64,000 nucleotides of DNA, taken from positions 1,178,001 through 1,242,000 of the forward strand of contig CAVUMX010000003.1 of NCBI GenBank assembly GCA_963742725.1, read 5' to 3'. The notes below the pieces were generated by a model that saw only the letters and a list, made by a program, of their open reading frames with translations, made no database searches and was not told where the DNA came from. Source of the DNA: CAVVAL01 sp963742725. GTDB taxonomy: Bacteria > Actinomycetota > Actinomycetes > Mycobacteriales > Cryptosporangiaceae. The first letter of the stretch is position 1; each line of letters opens with the position of its first letter. Of this stretch, positions 32,631 to 40,913 are shown in pieces. Both the position numbers and the translations under genes were made by a program.

Positions 32631-32783
32631 ATGCGGATGCAGCCACAGCGGTACGACGACGAGCCGGCGCTGGCGCCGGTGATCCCGTTGTTCCGGCACA
32701 TGGTGGACTTCGAGGACGACGAGTTCGACGCCGACGGCGAGAGCCTGATCCTGCGGTTCGCCGACGAGCCCAGCGTCTCCTAG
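32631..32783 (+). CDS. Small acidic protein of unknown function
   Basis: This is a 50-aa frame from the ATG at 32631 with GCGAGG 5 bp upstream. The sequence PVIPLFRHMVDFEDDEFDADGESLILRFADE is strongly acidic and compositionally natural. No family was recognised. It lies just upstream of the DUF6328 membrane-protein gene, possibly in the same transcript. Confidence 0.5.
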   Translation: MRMQPQRYDDEPALAPVIPLFRHMVDFEDDEFDADGESLILRFADEPSVS

Positions 32784-32820
32784 CGTTTGGCCCCTGGCCC
32801 TCCCGGGGAACGGTGACGAG

Positions 32821-33354
32821 ATGGCAGCCGAGACGACCACAGCCGGAAAGAGCCTCCCCAACGAGGAATGGAACAACGAGGAGCGGGGCGAGACCGACCT
32901 GCAACGGCTCGACCGGAACTTCTCCGAGATCCTCCAGGAGCTTCGGGTCTCCCAGACGGGCGTCCAGATCCTCTTCGCGTTCCTGCTGACGCTCGCGTTC
33001 ACGGAACGGTTCGGCGACGTGACCGCGTTCCAGCGCGACCTGTACGTTCTCACGCTGGTCCTGACCGCCGCGGCGACCGGGCTGATGATCGCGCCGGTCG
33101 GGTACCACCGCATCACGTTCCGGCAGCAGATGCGTCCGCAGCTGGTGAACGCCGCGAACCGGCTCGCGATCGCGGGGCTCGCCGTCCTCATGGCGGCGCT
33201 GACGAGTTCGATCCTGTTCATCGCGGACGTCGTGCTGACCCGTACCTGGGCCGTGGTCCTCGCTACCGGGGCGGCGGCGTGGTTCGTCGTGTTCTGGTTC
33301 GGGCTGCCGCTGGTAGACCGCTGGCGGTCCGGCACCAGCTCCTCATCGAGCTAG
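32821..33354 (+). CDS. DUF6328 family membrane protein
   Basis: This 177-aa protein has four predicted helices after a charged 40-residue cytosolic head. ELRVSQTGVQILFAFLLTLAF, LTLVLTAAATGLMIAPVGYHR and RQQMRP are typical of actinobacterial DUF6328. Its role is unknown. Its stop shares CTAG with the end of ku (33351-33354). Confidence 0.83.
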   Translation: MAAETTTAGKSLPNEEWNNEERGETDLQRLDRNFSEILQELRVSQTGVQILFAFLLTLAFTERFGDVTAFQRDLYVLTLVLTAAATGLMIAPVGYHRITFRQQMRPQLVNAANRLAIAGLAVLMAALTSSILFIADVVLTRTWAVVLATGAAAWFVVFWFGLPLVDRWRSGTSSSSS

Positions 33355-34304
33355 GCGGTCTTCTTGCGCGCCGCCGTCTTCTTCGCCGGTGCCTTCTTGG
33401 CCGCCGTCGTCTTGGCCGGCTGAGCCTTCTTGGCCGGCTGGGCCTTCTTCGCCGCCGTCTTCTTGACGGGCGCGGCATTCTTGGCGGAGGCCTTCGCGGG
33501 GGCCGTCTTCTTCGCCGGCGCGCCGCCGCGGGCCTTCTTCGCCTCGGCGACGCTGGCCTCCAGCGCTGCCATCAGGTCGATCACGTCGGCGCCCTGGCCG
33601 GCCGGTTCCGGCGCCTGGGTGACCTCGCGCCCGGCCACCTTGGCCTCGACGACCTCCCGGAGCGCGTTGGCGTACTCGTCGGTGTACTCCTCCGGCTCGA
33701 AGTCGCCGGTGAGCGTGTCGATGTAGGACGCGGCCATGCTCAGTTCCTGCGGCCGGATCTCCACGTCGGTGTCGGGTGCCAGGCCCGCAGCGTCGCGGAT
33801 CTCGTCCGGCCAGAGCATGGTCTGCAGGACGAGGACGTCGTCGATCGTCCGCAGCACCGCGAGGGACTCCCGCTGCCGGAGCGCCACCTTGACCAGGGCG
33901 TACGTGCCGGCGTCGGCCAGCGCCTGGCGCAGCAGCACGTACGGCTTGGCGCCCGGGCCGTCCGCCTGGAGGTAGTAGCTCTTGGAGAAGTACACCGGGT
34001 CGATCTGGTCGGACGGCACGAACCGCAGCACGTCGATCGTCCGGCTGCTGGCGATCGGGAGCTGCGCGAGGTCGTCGCCGCTCAGGACCACGGTGTCCCC
34101 GTCCGGCAGCTGGTACCCGCGGGCGATCTCGCTGTAGGCGACCTCTGCGCCCTCCGCCTCGCAGAAACGCTTGTACCGGATCCGCGCCCCGTCCTTGGCG
34201 TGGACCTGATGCAGGGGGACGTCGTGCTCCTCGGTGGCCGAATAGAGCTTGATCGGGATGGTGACCAGCCCGAACGACACGGCGCCCTTCCAGATGCTGC
34301 GCAT
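33351..34304 (-). CDS. ku: Non-homologous end joining protein Ku
   Basis: This 317-aa bacterial Ku begins MRSIWKGAVSFGLVTIPIKLYSA. It contains the ring-forming core to about residue 250, including PYVLLRQALADAGTYALVKVALRQRESLAVLR. The C-terminal 65 residues are a Lys/Ala/Pro repeat tail (PAKK, AAKK units). In mycobacterial and Streptomyces Ku such tails bridge or thread DNA ends. It is divergent from the LigD polymerase gene over 60 bp, a normal arrangement for this pathway. Confidence 0.96.
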   Translation of the reverse strand: MRSIWKGAVSFGLVTIPIKLYSATEEHDVPLHQVHAKDGARIRYKRFCEAEGAEVAYSEIARGYQLPDGDTVVLSGDDLAQLPIASSRTIDVLRFVPSDQIDPVYFSKSYYLQADGPGAKPYVLLRQALADAGTYALVKVALRQRESLAVLRTIDDVLVLQTMLWPDEIRDAAGLAPDTDVEIRPQELSMAASYIDTLTGDFEPEEYTDEYANALREVVEAKVAGREVTQAPEPAGQGADVIDLMAALEASVAEAKKARGGAPAKKTAPAKASAKNAAPVKKTAAKKAQPAKKAQPAKTTAAKKAPAKKTAARKKTA

Positions 34305-34364
34305 ATTCGGAGTATTCCCCTGGTAAACCGGTGAGACAAACATTTGGGTCCAGGGAGGTGCGCG

Positions 34365-35267
34365 GTGGGGTCCTCGACCACGGTGGAGGTGGCCGGCCGG
34401 CGGCTGGCGCTGTCGAACCTGCAGAAGGTGCTCTATCCGGACGCCGGGTTCACCAAGGGCGAGCTGATCGACTACTACGCGAAGGTCGCGGATGCGATCC
34501 TGCCGCACGTCGCGGGGCGTCCGGTGTCGATGAAGCGCTATCCGGACGGGGTGGAGAGCAAGGGCTTCTTCGCGAAGAACGCCCCGAACGGCACCCCGGA
34601 CTGGGTGCGGACGGCGCGGCTGCCCGTCCCCGGCAGCACGATGAACAGGGACGAGATCGACTACGTGGTCGCCGACGACCTGCCGACGCTCGTGTGGCTG
34701 GCCAACATGGCCGCGATCGAGCTGCACGTGCCGCAGTGGAAGGTCGGCGCCCGCGGCAAGGTGTACGGCCCTGACCTGCTGGTCTTCGATCTGGATCCGG
34801 GCCCGCCGGCTGCGATCGGCGAGTGCTGCCAGGTGGCGCTGTGGCTGCGTGACGAGCTGGCCGCCGACGGGCTGGACGCCTACCCGAAGACGTCCGGGTC
34901 GAAGGGGATGCAGGTGTACGCGCCGATCAGGCCGGCGGACCCGGAGGCACCCTCGGTGTACGCGAAGGAGCTCGCCCAGCGGCTGGAGGCGCGCGAACCT
35001 GGCCTGGTCGTGTCCCGGATGCTGAAGACGTTGCGGCCGGGCAAGGTCCTCATCGACTGGAGCCAGAACAACACGGCCAAGACGACCGTCGCGCCCTACT
35101 CGGCGCGGGCCCGTCCCGAGCCGACCGTGTCCACCCCGCTGTCCTGGGACGAGGTCGGGGCCGGCGGACTGCTCCGGTTCACCACCGCCGACGTCCTCGA
35201 ACGGATCGCCGCCCACGGTGACCTGTTCGCGCCACTGCTCGCGAAGGACCGCCCGAAACTGCCGTGA
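34365..35267 (+). CDS. ligD: LigD polymerase-domain protein (stand-alone primase-polymerase)
   Basis: This 300-aa archaeo-eukaryotic primase-type polymerase fills gaps during end joining. The metal site DLDPG follows PDLLVFD (about 140), and PKTSGSKGMQVYAPI and LIDWSQNN with the third acidic residue are present. No ligase or phosphoesterase domain is attached. The GTG at 34365 follows GGGAGG at about 8 bp. The sealing ligase must come from elsewhere, for example the ATP-dependent ligase at 41560, though that one is of the LigB type. Confidence 0.93.
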   Translation: MGSSTTVEVAGRRLALSNLQKVLYPDAGFTKGELIDYYAKVADAILPHVAGRPVSMKRYPDGVESKGFFAKNAPNGTPDWVRTARLPVPGSTMNRDEIDYVVADDLPTLVWLANMAAIELHVPQWKVGARGKVYGPDLLVFDLDPGPPAAIGECCQVALWLRDELAADGLDAYPKTSGSKGMQVYAPIRPADPEAPSVYAKELAQRLEAREPGLVVSRMLKTLRPGKVLIDWSQNNTAKTTVAPYSARARPEPTVSTPLSWDEVGAGGLLRFTTADVLERIAAHGDLFAPLLAKDRPKLP

Positions 35268-35306
35268 GCCGCGTTTCGCTGCCGGGTCGGCGGGCAACCA
35301 AGGCAC

Positions 35307-35906
35307 ATGACTGCGCTGAACGCGACCAGCGACGCGCTGCTGGAGACGTTGAAGACGGTCGGGTCCCTGCTGAAGGAGGTCGGGATCCCGTTCGCCGTCG
35401 GGGGGAGCTACGGCGTGTACGCCCGGGGAGGGCCGGCGTCGGAGCACGACGTCGACATCATGCTCAAGCAGTCGGACGTGGACCGCGTCGTGCAGTTGCT
35501 GACCGCGCGCGGATTCCGGGTCGTCACCCCGCCGGAGGACTGGCTCGTCAAGGTCTACGACGAGGACCGGCTCGTCGACCTGATCCACCGCCCGTCCGAG
35601 CGGCCGGTCGACGCCGCCATGCTGGCCCGGTGCGACGAGCTGCCCGTCGGGTCGGTGCGGATGCCCGTCCTGCCCGCCACGGACCTGCTCGCGAACAAGC
35701 TCCTGGCGTTCGCCGAGCACTACTGCGACTTCGCGACGGTCCTGCCGCTGGCGCGGGCGTTGCGGGAGCAGATCGACTGGGCGGCCGTCCGGGAGGAGAC
35801 CGCCGGTTCGCCGTACGCGGAGTCGTTCCTGCTGCTGTGCGACCGGCTCGGGCTGGCACCGCCGGTGACCGAGCGCCCGTCGCGGCTCCGAGGAGTGTCC
35901 CCATGA
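35307..35906 (+). CDS. Nucleotidyltransferase-fold protein
   Basis: This 199-aa protein is related to minimal nucleotidyltransferases. VGGSYGVYARGGPASEHDVDIML carries the G-S and D-x-D motifs, and LVDLIHRP supplies a third acidic residue. The C-terminal half is helical. It is the first gene of a three-gene operon (with BON and metallophosphoesterase) directly downstream of the LigD polymerase gene. Substrate unknown; an antitoxin-type AMP-transferase or an RNA/DNA-end enzyme are possible roles. Confidence 0.82.
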   Translation: MTALNATSDALLETLKTVGSLLKEVGIPFAVGGSYGVYARGGPASEHDVDIMLKQSDVDRVVQLLTARGFRVVTPPEDWLVKVYDEDRLVDLIHRPSERPVDAAMLARCDELPVGSVRMPVLPATDLLANKLLAFAEHYCDFATVLPLARALREQIDWAAVREETAGSPYAESFLLLCDRLGLAPPVTERPSRLRGVSP

Positions 35907-36157
35907 CCGAGGAAGCGCCGCAGTACGCGGCGGCACACCTGCACGACGCGCTCGCCAACGATCCGCGCACCACCGAGCTGGGCATCAAGGTGACCGTCCG
36001 ACCCGGCGAGGTGTTCCTGCGCGGCGAGGTGCTGACCGAGGACCGGCGCGACCGCATCGCCGAGGTCGTCGGCGAACTGGTCCCGGACCTGCGGATCCAC
36101 AACGAGATCCACGTCGTCGACTGCGGCGAGCCGACCGGACGGGAGACCCTGCCGTGA
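35903..36157 (+). CDS. BON-domain protein
   Basis: This 84-aa protein is a single BON domain: AAAHLHDALANDPRTTELGIKV, then VFLRGEVLTEDRRDRIAEVVGELVPDLRIHNEIHV. BON domains bind phospholipid or other ligands. There is no signal peptide, so it is cytosolic here. It overlaps its upstream and downstream neighbours by 4 bp each (ATGA and GTGA), showing tight coupling. Confidence 0.9.
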   Translation: MTEEAPQYAAAHLHDALANDPRTTELGIKVTVRPGEVFLRGEVLTEDRRDRIAEVVGELVPDLRIHNEIHVVDCGEPTGRETLP

Positions 36158-36960
36158 TCCGCGTCGCGGCGGTCGGCGACGTGCACCTGGACGACAGCGC
36201 CCGTGGCCGGCTCCGTCCGGCCCTGGAACACCTCGGCGACCACGCCGACGTCCTGCTGCTGGCCGGCGACCTGACCCGGCACGGCACCCTGGAGGAGGCC
36301 CGCGCCGTCGCCGACGAGTTCGCCGGCCTGCCGGTGCCGGTCGTCGCCGTGCTCGGCAACCACGACCACCACGGCGACGCGGCCGGCGACATCGCCGCGC
36401 TGCTCACCGACCACGGCATGACCGTGCTGGAGGGAACCGCCGTCACGCTGGACATCGACGGCGAACGGCTCGGCGTGGCGGGTGTGAAGGGATTCGGCGG
36501 CGGATTCGCCGGCAAGTGCGCCAGCGAGTTCGGCGAACCCGAGATGAAGGCGTTCATCCGCCACACCAGGGACATCGCCGCGCGACTGGGGGACGCGCTC
36601 GAAAGCCTGGACGGATGTGACTGGCGCATCGCCCTGACCCACTACTCCCCGGTGAACGACACGCTGCGCGGCGAGCCGCCGGAGATCTTCCCGTTCCTCG
36701 GCAGCTACCTGATCGCCGAGGTCATCGACCATGCCGGCGCCGACCTGGCGATCCACGGCCACGCGCACCTGGGCACCGAACACGGCATCACCCCGGGCGG
36801 CGTCCGGGTGCGGAACGTGGCGCAGCCGGTAATTCGCAAGGCCTTCGCCGTGTACTGCTTGAGCGGGTCAGATAGGGTTTCAGCTGATGTGAAGGCTGAT
36901 GGCGGGTCCCATCCGGTGGGCGGGATCACTGCCCGTTCGGGCAGTACTGGGCGCCATTAG
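36154..36960 (+). CDS. Calcineurin-like metallophosphoesterase
   Basis: This 268-aa protein contains all five metal motifs of the family: GDVH (8-11), GDLT, GNHDHH, the His in LTHYSP, and GHAH. The substrate is unknown; members cleave phosphodiesters of nucleotides, DNA ends or lipids. It is the third gene of the nucleotidyltransferase-BON-phosphoesterase operon. The last 30 residues are low-complexity and probably disordered. Confidence 0.92.
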   Translation: MIRVAAVGDVHLDDSARGRLRPALEHLGDHADVLLLAGDLTRHGTLEEARAVADEFAGLPVPVVAVLGNHDHHGDAAGDIAALLTDHGMTVLEGTAVTLDIDGERLGVAGVKGFGGGFAGKCASEFGEPEMKAFIRHTRDIAARLGDALESLDGCDWRIALTHYSPVNDTLRGEPPEIFPFLGSYLIAEVIDHAGADLAIHGHAHLGTEHGITPGGVRVRNVAQPVIRKAFAVYCLSGSDRVSADVKADGGSHPVGGITARSGSTGRH

Positions 36961-37035
36961 TGCTGGATGCCCCTACTCTGATCGGTGGGCTCTGGATCGG
37001 CCCGGAGCAATTCTGGGGGGACAGGACGTGGTTTG

Positions 37036-38571
37036 GTGGGCGCAGGATCTGGCGCGGAGCCGGTAGTGGACCCGGACCAGACACACGCGGCGCAGGCGGA
37101 GAGCTGGGCGACGGTCGCCGAGGCTCTGGCCGGCGTTCCCGCGCTCGTCGCCGTGACCGACGGCCCGGCCCATGAACTCGTCTACACCAACGACGCCTAC
37201 CTGGAAGTGTTCGGCTCCGGCCAGGGCGGCGCGCATCCCGAGCTGAGCGCGGAAGCGTCCCTCGCCGTCCTCGACAACGTCTACCGGTCCGGGCGGCCGC
37301 ACAGCGTACGCGCGGTCCCGGTGTCGCTAGTGGCCACCGACGGCCGGTCCCGCCGAGGGTTCTTCACGTTCGTCTACCTGCCGTTACGGGCCGCACACCG
37401 GGCGGTGTCCGGCGTCCTGGTCGTCGCGGTCGACGTCACGATGTCGCTGCGTGGCCGGCGCCTCCAGCCCGGCCCGTCGGCCGTGTCGCCGCACCAGCCG
37501 GACGAGCTGCAGGTCATCGCCCGCCGCCGGTCCGGCGCCGGGGTCAGCGGTGCCTGGCACGACGTCGTGCCGCTCGGCGCCGGCCGTACGGCGATCGTGA
37601 TCGGCGACGTCGACCGGCGCGATTCGGTCGCGGCCACGGTCATGAACAAGTTGCGCGCCGCGCTCCGGGCGTACGCACGGCTCGACCTGCCGCCGGCCGA
37701 AGTCCTTCGCCTGCTCGACGACCTGGTCGCCGACGATCCCCAGGCAACGGCCGTGAACTGCGGATACGCCGTGTACGACCCGGCGGAGAACACGTTGACG
37801 TACGCGTCGGCGGGGCAGGCACCCCCGGTGCTGCTCGGCGCGGACGGCGGCGTGGAACCGCTGTTGTCGGCCGTCGGCGCGCCGCTCGGCAACCGTCGAG
37901 GCGCCTACTCCGAAGACGTGTGGTCCCTCAAGGACGGTGCTCTGGTGGCGTTCTACACGGCTGGACTGCTCGGCGACCGCGCGGTGGACTCGCTGGTCGA
38001 CGCGTTCGGCGAACCGCGCGGCACGCTCCAGGAACGGTGTGACGCCGTGCTGGACCGCCTGGCCGAGGGCAAGCGGGAGGACGGCGGCGGCGACGCCATG
38101 CTCGTCGTGATCGGCCGGCGCGAGATGGACGCCGGTCGGGCGCCACGCAGCATCGAGCTGGGCCTCGCCGAGGGCCGGGAGCCTGCGCGGCGGGCCCGGG
38201 CGTTCTGCCACGGCGTGCTGAGCACCTGGCAGGTGCCCGAGCACAAGCGCGAGGACATCGTCCTGGTCGTGAGCGAGCTGGTGACGAACGCGATCCTGCA
38301 CGGGGGAGCGGCCGAGCAGCTGCGGCTGCGGCGGACGTCCCGCCAGGTCGTGATCGAGGTGTTCGACCACGGCGCCCGGATGCCGCATCCGCGGGCGGCC
38401 GATCTCAAGGCCGAGAGCGGGCGTGGCCTGCACCTGGTGGCGCGCCTGGCCGATCGCTGGGGTGCCCGTCCGGCGCCCGGCGGCAAGGCGGTGTGGTGCG
38501 AGTTCGACACACCGGTGCCGGACGTGGGCGGCGGTCGCCGCGGCGGCGAGCAAGCGGCGCTGTCGGGCTAG
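37036..38571 (+). CDS. PAS-SpoIIE phosphatase-HATPase regulator
   Basis: This protein of about 511 aa has an N-terminal PAS domain (VTDGPAHELVYTNDAYLEVFG), a PP2C/SpoIIE phosphatase domain (GDVDRRDSVAATVMNKLRAALRAYA, TYASAGQAPPVLL, GDAMLVV) and a C-terminal RsbW-type ATPase domain (VSELVTNAILHGG, SGRGLHLVARLADRWG). It could both phosphorylate and dephosphorylate STAS antagonists. The facing STAS gene at 38568 is an obvious partner. The start is uncertain: GTG 37036 is preferred, but the frame extends to 36985. Confidence 0.92.
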   Translation: MGAGSGAEPVVDPDQTHAAQAESWATVAEALAGVPALVAVTDGPAHELVYTNDAYLEVFGSGQGGAHPELSAEASLAVLDNVYRSGRPHSVRAVPVSLVATDGRSRRGFFTFVYLPLRAAHRAVSGVLVVAVDVTMSLRGRRLQPGPSAVSPHQPDELQVIARRRSGAGVSGAWHDVVPLGAGRTAIVIGDVDRRDSVAATVMNKLRAALRAYARLDLPPAEVLRLLDDLVADDPQATAVNCGYAVYDPAENTLTYASAGQAPPVLLGADGGVEPLLSAVGAPLGNRRGAYSEDVWSLKDGALVAFYTAGLLGDRAVDSLVDAFGEPRGTLQERCDAVLDRLAEGKREDGGGDAMLVVIGRREMDAGRAPRSIELGLAEGREPARRARAFCHGVLSTWQVPEHKREDIVLVVSELVTNAILHGGAAEQLRLRRTSRQVVIEVFDHGARMPHPRAADLKAESGRGLHLVARLADRWGARPAPGGKAVWCEFDTPVPDVGGGRRGGEQAALSG

Positions 38572-38963
38572 CTCGCGCGGCGGATCGTGGTGGTCGCGTC
38601 CTCCACGGAGGCGCGGACGGGGATGATCCGGTCGACGCCGGTGAGCCGGAAGACCCGCGAGACCAGGCCGGGGCCGCACACGATCTGGAGCGAGCCGCCC
38701 CGGTCGCGCAGGCGCTTGTGGTTGCCGACCAGGATGCCGAGCCCGGTCGAGTCGAGGAACGTGACGGCGCGCAGGTCCACGACGTGGTGGTGGACCTTGA
38801 GGGTGACGAGGTCGTACAGCGGGTCGCGTAGCTGGAATCCGGTGGTGACATCCACCTCGCCGGTCACGGTGACCACGGCGTAGCCGTCGTGCTCGGTCAC
38901 GTCGACGGTGAGGCGGGTGTACCCCGGGCTGGGTTGTCGCACGCGGGGTCGTCGGTCACTCAT
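38568..38963 (-). CDS. STAS-domain anti-sigma factor antagonist
   Basis: This 131-aa protein has one STAS domain: AVVTVTGEVDVTTGFQLRDPL, then VVDLRAVTFLDSTGLGILVGNHKRL. The Ser in the DST motif is the usual phosphorylation site. Unphosphorylated, it should bind an RsbW-type anti-sigma factor and free its sigma. It faces the SpoIIE-type phosphatase, with which it shares the CTAG stop overlap. A TATACT -10 lies upstream on the minus strand at 38994-38999. Confidence 0.92.
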   Translation of the reverse strand: MSDRRPRVRQPSPGYTRLTVDVTEHDGYAVVTVTGEVDVTTGFQLRDPLYDLVTLKVHHHVVDLRAVTFLDSTGLGILVGNHKRLRDRGGSLQIVCGPGLVSRVFRLTGVDRIIPVRASVEDATTTIRRAS

Positions 38964-38993
38964 ACGGCCTCCCGCGCTACTCGATTACTCAAC

Positions 38994-38999
38994 AGTATA
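38994..38999 (-). promoter_or_regulatory. -10 element of the STAS gene
   Basis: TATACT on the minus strand lies about 30 bp before the STAS start codon, in a conspicuously A/T-rich gap (38964-39024). The short palindrome GTAAC-n5-GTTAC at 39005-39019 lies near the -35 position. Confidence 0.55.
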
Positions 39000-39024
39000 A
39001 CTCCGTAACTTTGGGTTACTCCCG

Positions 39025-39819
39025 TCAGCTCCAGAACCGGAACAGTTCGTAACCCGCGGCGACAAGGCCCGGCGGGATCCGCAGCGGCTCCATCACCAGG
39101 AAGATCAGCTCGAAGAAGGCGTTGTTCAGCGCGGGCACCCACAGCAGCGCGAACACGGCCAGCACGCCGAACGGCCCCACCTTCGCCGCCGCCCGGACCC
39201 AGTCGGCCGGCAGCCACGGCTCCGCCACGCCGAACCCGTCCAGGCCCGGCACCGGCAGGAAGTTGAGGATGCTGGCCGTGACCTGGAGGAACCCAAGGAA
39301 GCTCAGCGCCGCCCAGAACGGCAGGTGCGCCTCGTCGGTGGGCGCGATCACGGCCACCGGGAGGAGCGTCACCACGGCAAAGGCCACGTTCGTGAGCGGT
39401 CCGGCCGCCGACACCAGGCTCTCCCGGACCCGGCTGCGCAGCGCGCCACGGTTGACCAGCACCGCGCCGCCCGGGAGGCCGATGCCGCCCAGCAGCACGA
39501 ACACCAGCGGCAGCAGGATGCTGTAGACGGCGTGGGCGTACTTGAACGGATCCAGCGTCAGGTAGCCGGCCGCGGCCACCGACCGGTCGCCGCCCCGGTA
39601 CGCCATGAGCGCGTGGGCGTACTCGTGCAGGCACAGCGACAGCAGCCAGCCGGAGAGGACGAAGAAGAACGCCGCGTACTCGGCCGCGACGGTGCCGGTC
39701 CACAGCGCCCATCCGGACGCCACGAACGCCGCCACGATGCCGAGGAAGACCGGGCTGGGACGGAAGTGCGCCGCCCGGACCGTGGCCGGCGACGTCGGAC
39801 TACCCCAGATGTCGGTCAT
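39025..39819 (-). CDS. Site-2 protease family protein (M50, membrane)
   Basis: This 264-aa intramembrane metalloprotease homologue has the zinc motif HEYAH in a helix (CLHEYAHALMAYRGGD, near 65) and the second motif NFLPVPGLDGFG (near 195) that supplies the third ligand. There are about six hydrophobic segments. The start is the ATG complementary to 39817-39819. No PDZ or CBS domain is attached, so it is a minimal SREBP-like protease. Substrates are unknown. Confidence 0.92.
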   Translation of the reverse strand: MTDIWGSPTSPATVRAAHFRPSPVFLGIVAAFVASGWALWTGTVAAEYAAFFFVLSGWLLSLCLHEYAHALMAYRGGDRSVAAAGYLTLDPFKYAHAVYSILLPLVFVLLGGIGLPGGAVLVNRGALRSRVRESLVSAAGPLTNVAFAVVTLLPVAVIAPTDEAHLPFWAALSFLGFLQVTASILNFLPVPGLDGFGVAEPWLPADWVRAAAKVGPFGVLAVFALLWVPALNNAFFELIFLVMEPLRIPPGLVAAGYELFRFWS

Positions 39820-39839
39820 GTCCCCGACGTTAACAGGCG

Positions 39840-40799
39840 CTACGCGGCACCGTGGCGCGCGCCGTCGCCGGGCCAGCCCTGCTCGACGAGGGCGTTGGCG
39901 AAGTCTTCGCGGCCCATCGAGAACAGCGTCGAGACGATCACCTTGCGCAGGTGGTCCCGCTCGTACTCCTCCAGCTCGGCGAACAGCGCGGCCGGCAGCA
40001 GCGAGGACTGCTCCTGCGCCGCGGCGGCCGCGGCGGCCATCTCGTTCCACGCCTCGGGCCACGCCGCCGTCGCCGGGGTGGGCAGGCGGTCGAGGATCTC
40101 GCGGACGTCGTCGGGTGCGCTGCTGTTCGCCAGCCAGTACGCCAGCAGCCCGTGGTGTCCGGCGCGCAGCAGCTCGCCGAAGAACACCGTCCGGCGGCGC
40201 TGCAGCTCCAGCTTGGCGTCCTCGGCCCGGAGTTCGCGGCGCAGGTCGTCGTCGTCGGACTCGGCGCGCGTCGGCTGGGCCAGACGCAGCACGGCGTGGC
40301 CGTTGCCGTAGGACAGCCCGACGTCCGGCAGCTTCGCGACCGCCTGAAGTTCCAGCTCAGCGGCCTGCTCGGCCGCCGCGACGGCCGACGCCGGATGGGT
40401 CTGGACGATCCGCTGGAGACGGGCGGCGACCGCGCGGCGGACCAGCGGCTCGCCGGCGGAGATCCGCGACGCCGCCACGGCGACCGGATCGGACACCCAC
40501 CACGACAGCTGGACCTCGGCCTCGACGATGCGGTTGCCGTCCCCGGTACCGAGGTTGAGCCCGAACGCGCTGAACCGTTCGCCGAGCCGGACCTCGTAGA
40601 TCGACCGGTACCGCCCTCTGGCCACGTCGCGGAAGCGGACGCCGGCGCTGCGGGCGTTCGCGCCCGGCCCGACGAGCCGCCAGCCGCCGTGGCCGTCGGC
40701 GAGCACCAGCGCGCTGCCCCGCGGCGCGCCGCTGCGATGTCGGGCGAGCGCGGAGATGGGTGAATGAACTACCTGGGTCAACGGGGTGGAGTCGGACAT
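39840..40799 (-). CDS. SPFH-like protein of unknown function
   Basis: This is a 319-aa soluble protein. VEAEVQLSWWVSDPVAVAASRISAGEPLVRRAVAARLQRI resembles an SPFH/Band 7 core, followed by helical LRRELRAEDAKLELQRRRTVFF. Unlike typical SPFH proteins no N-terminal membrane helix is seen. The ATG at 40799 is chosen over a longer frame because the extra residues overlap the gap without coding character. It sits 20 bp downstream, in tandem, of no obvious partner; function unknown. Confidence 0.55.
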   Translation of the reverse strand: MSDSTPLTQVVHSPISALARHRSGAPRGSALVLADGHGGWRLVGPGANARSAGVRFRDVARGRYRSIYEVRLGERFSAFGLNLGTGDGNRIVEAEVQLSWWVSDPVAVAASRISAGEPLVRRAVAARLQRIVQTHPASAVAAAEQAAELELQAVAKLPDVGLSYGNGHAVLRLAQPTRAESDDDDLRRELRAEDAKLELQRRRTVFFGELLRAGHHGLLAYWLANSSAPDDVREILDRLPTPATAAWPEAWNEMAAAAAAAQEQSSLLPAALFAELEEYERDHLRKVIVSTLFSMGREDFANALVEQGWPGDGARHGAA

Positions 40800-40913
40800 G
40801 ATCGGGCTCCTCGCCGGCGAGGGCGCACGCGCGGCGCCCGGTGTAACACGTCCAGCGACGCTAGCCACCGGACTCCCGGTCGTGCCACCTTACGATGGGT
40901 ACTTGGCCGCTCG

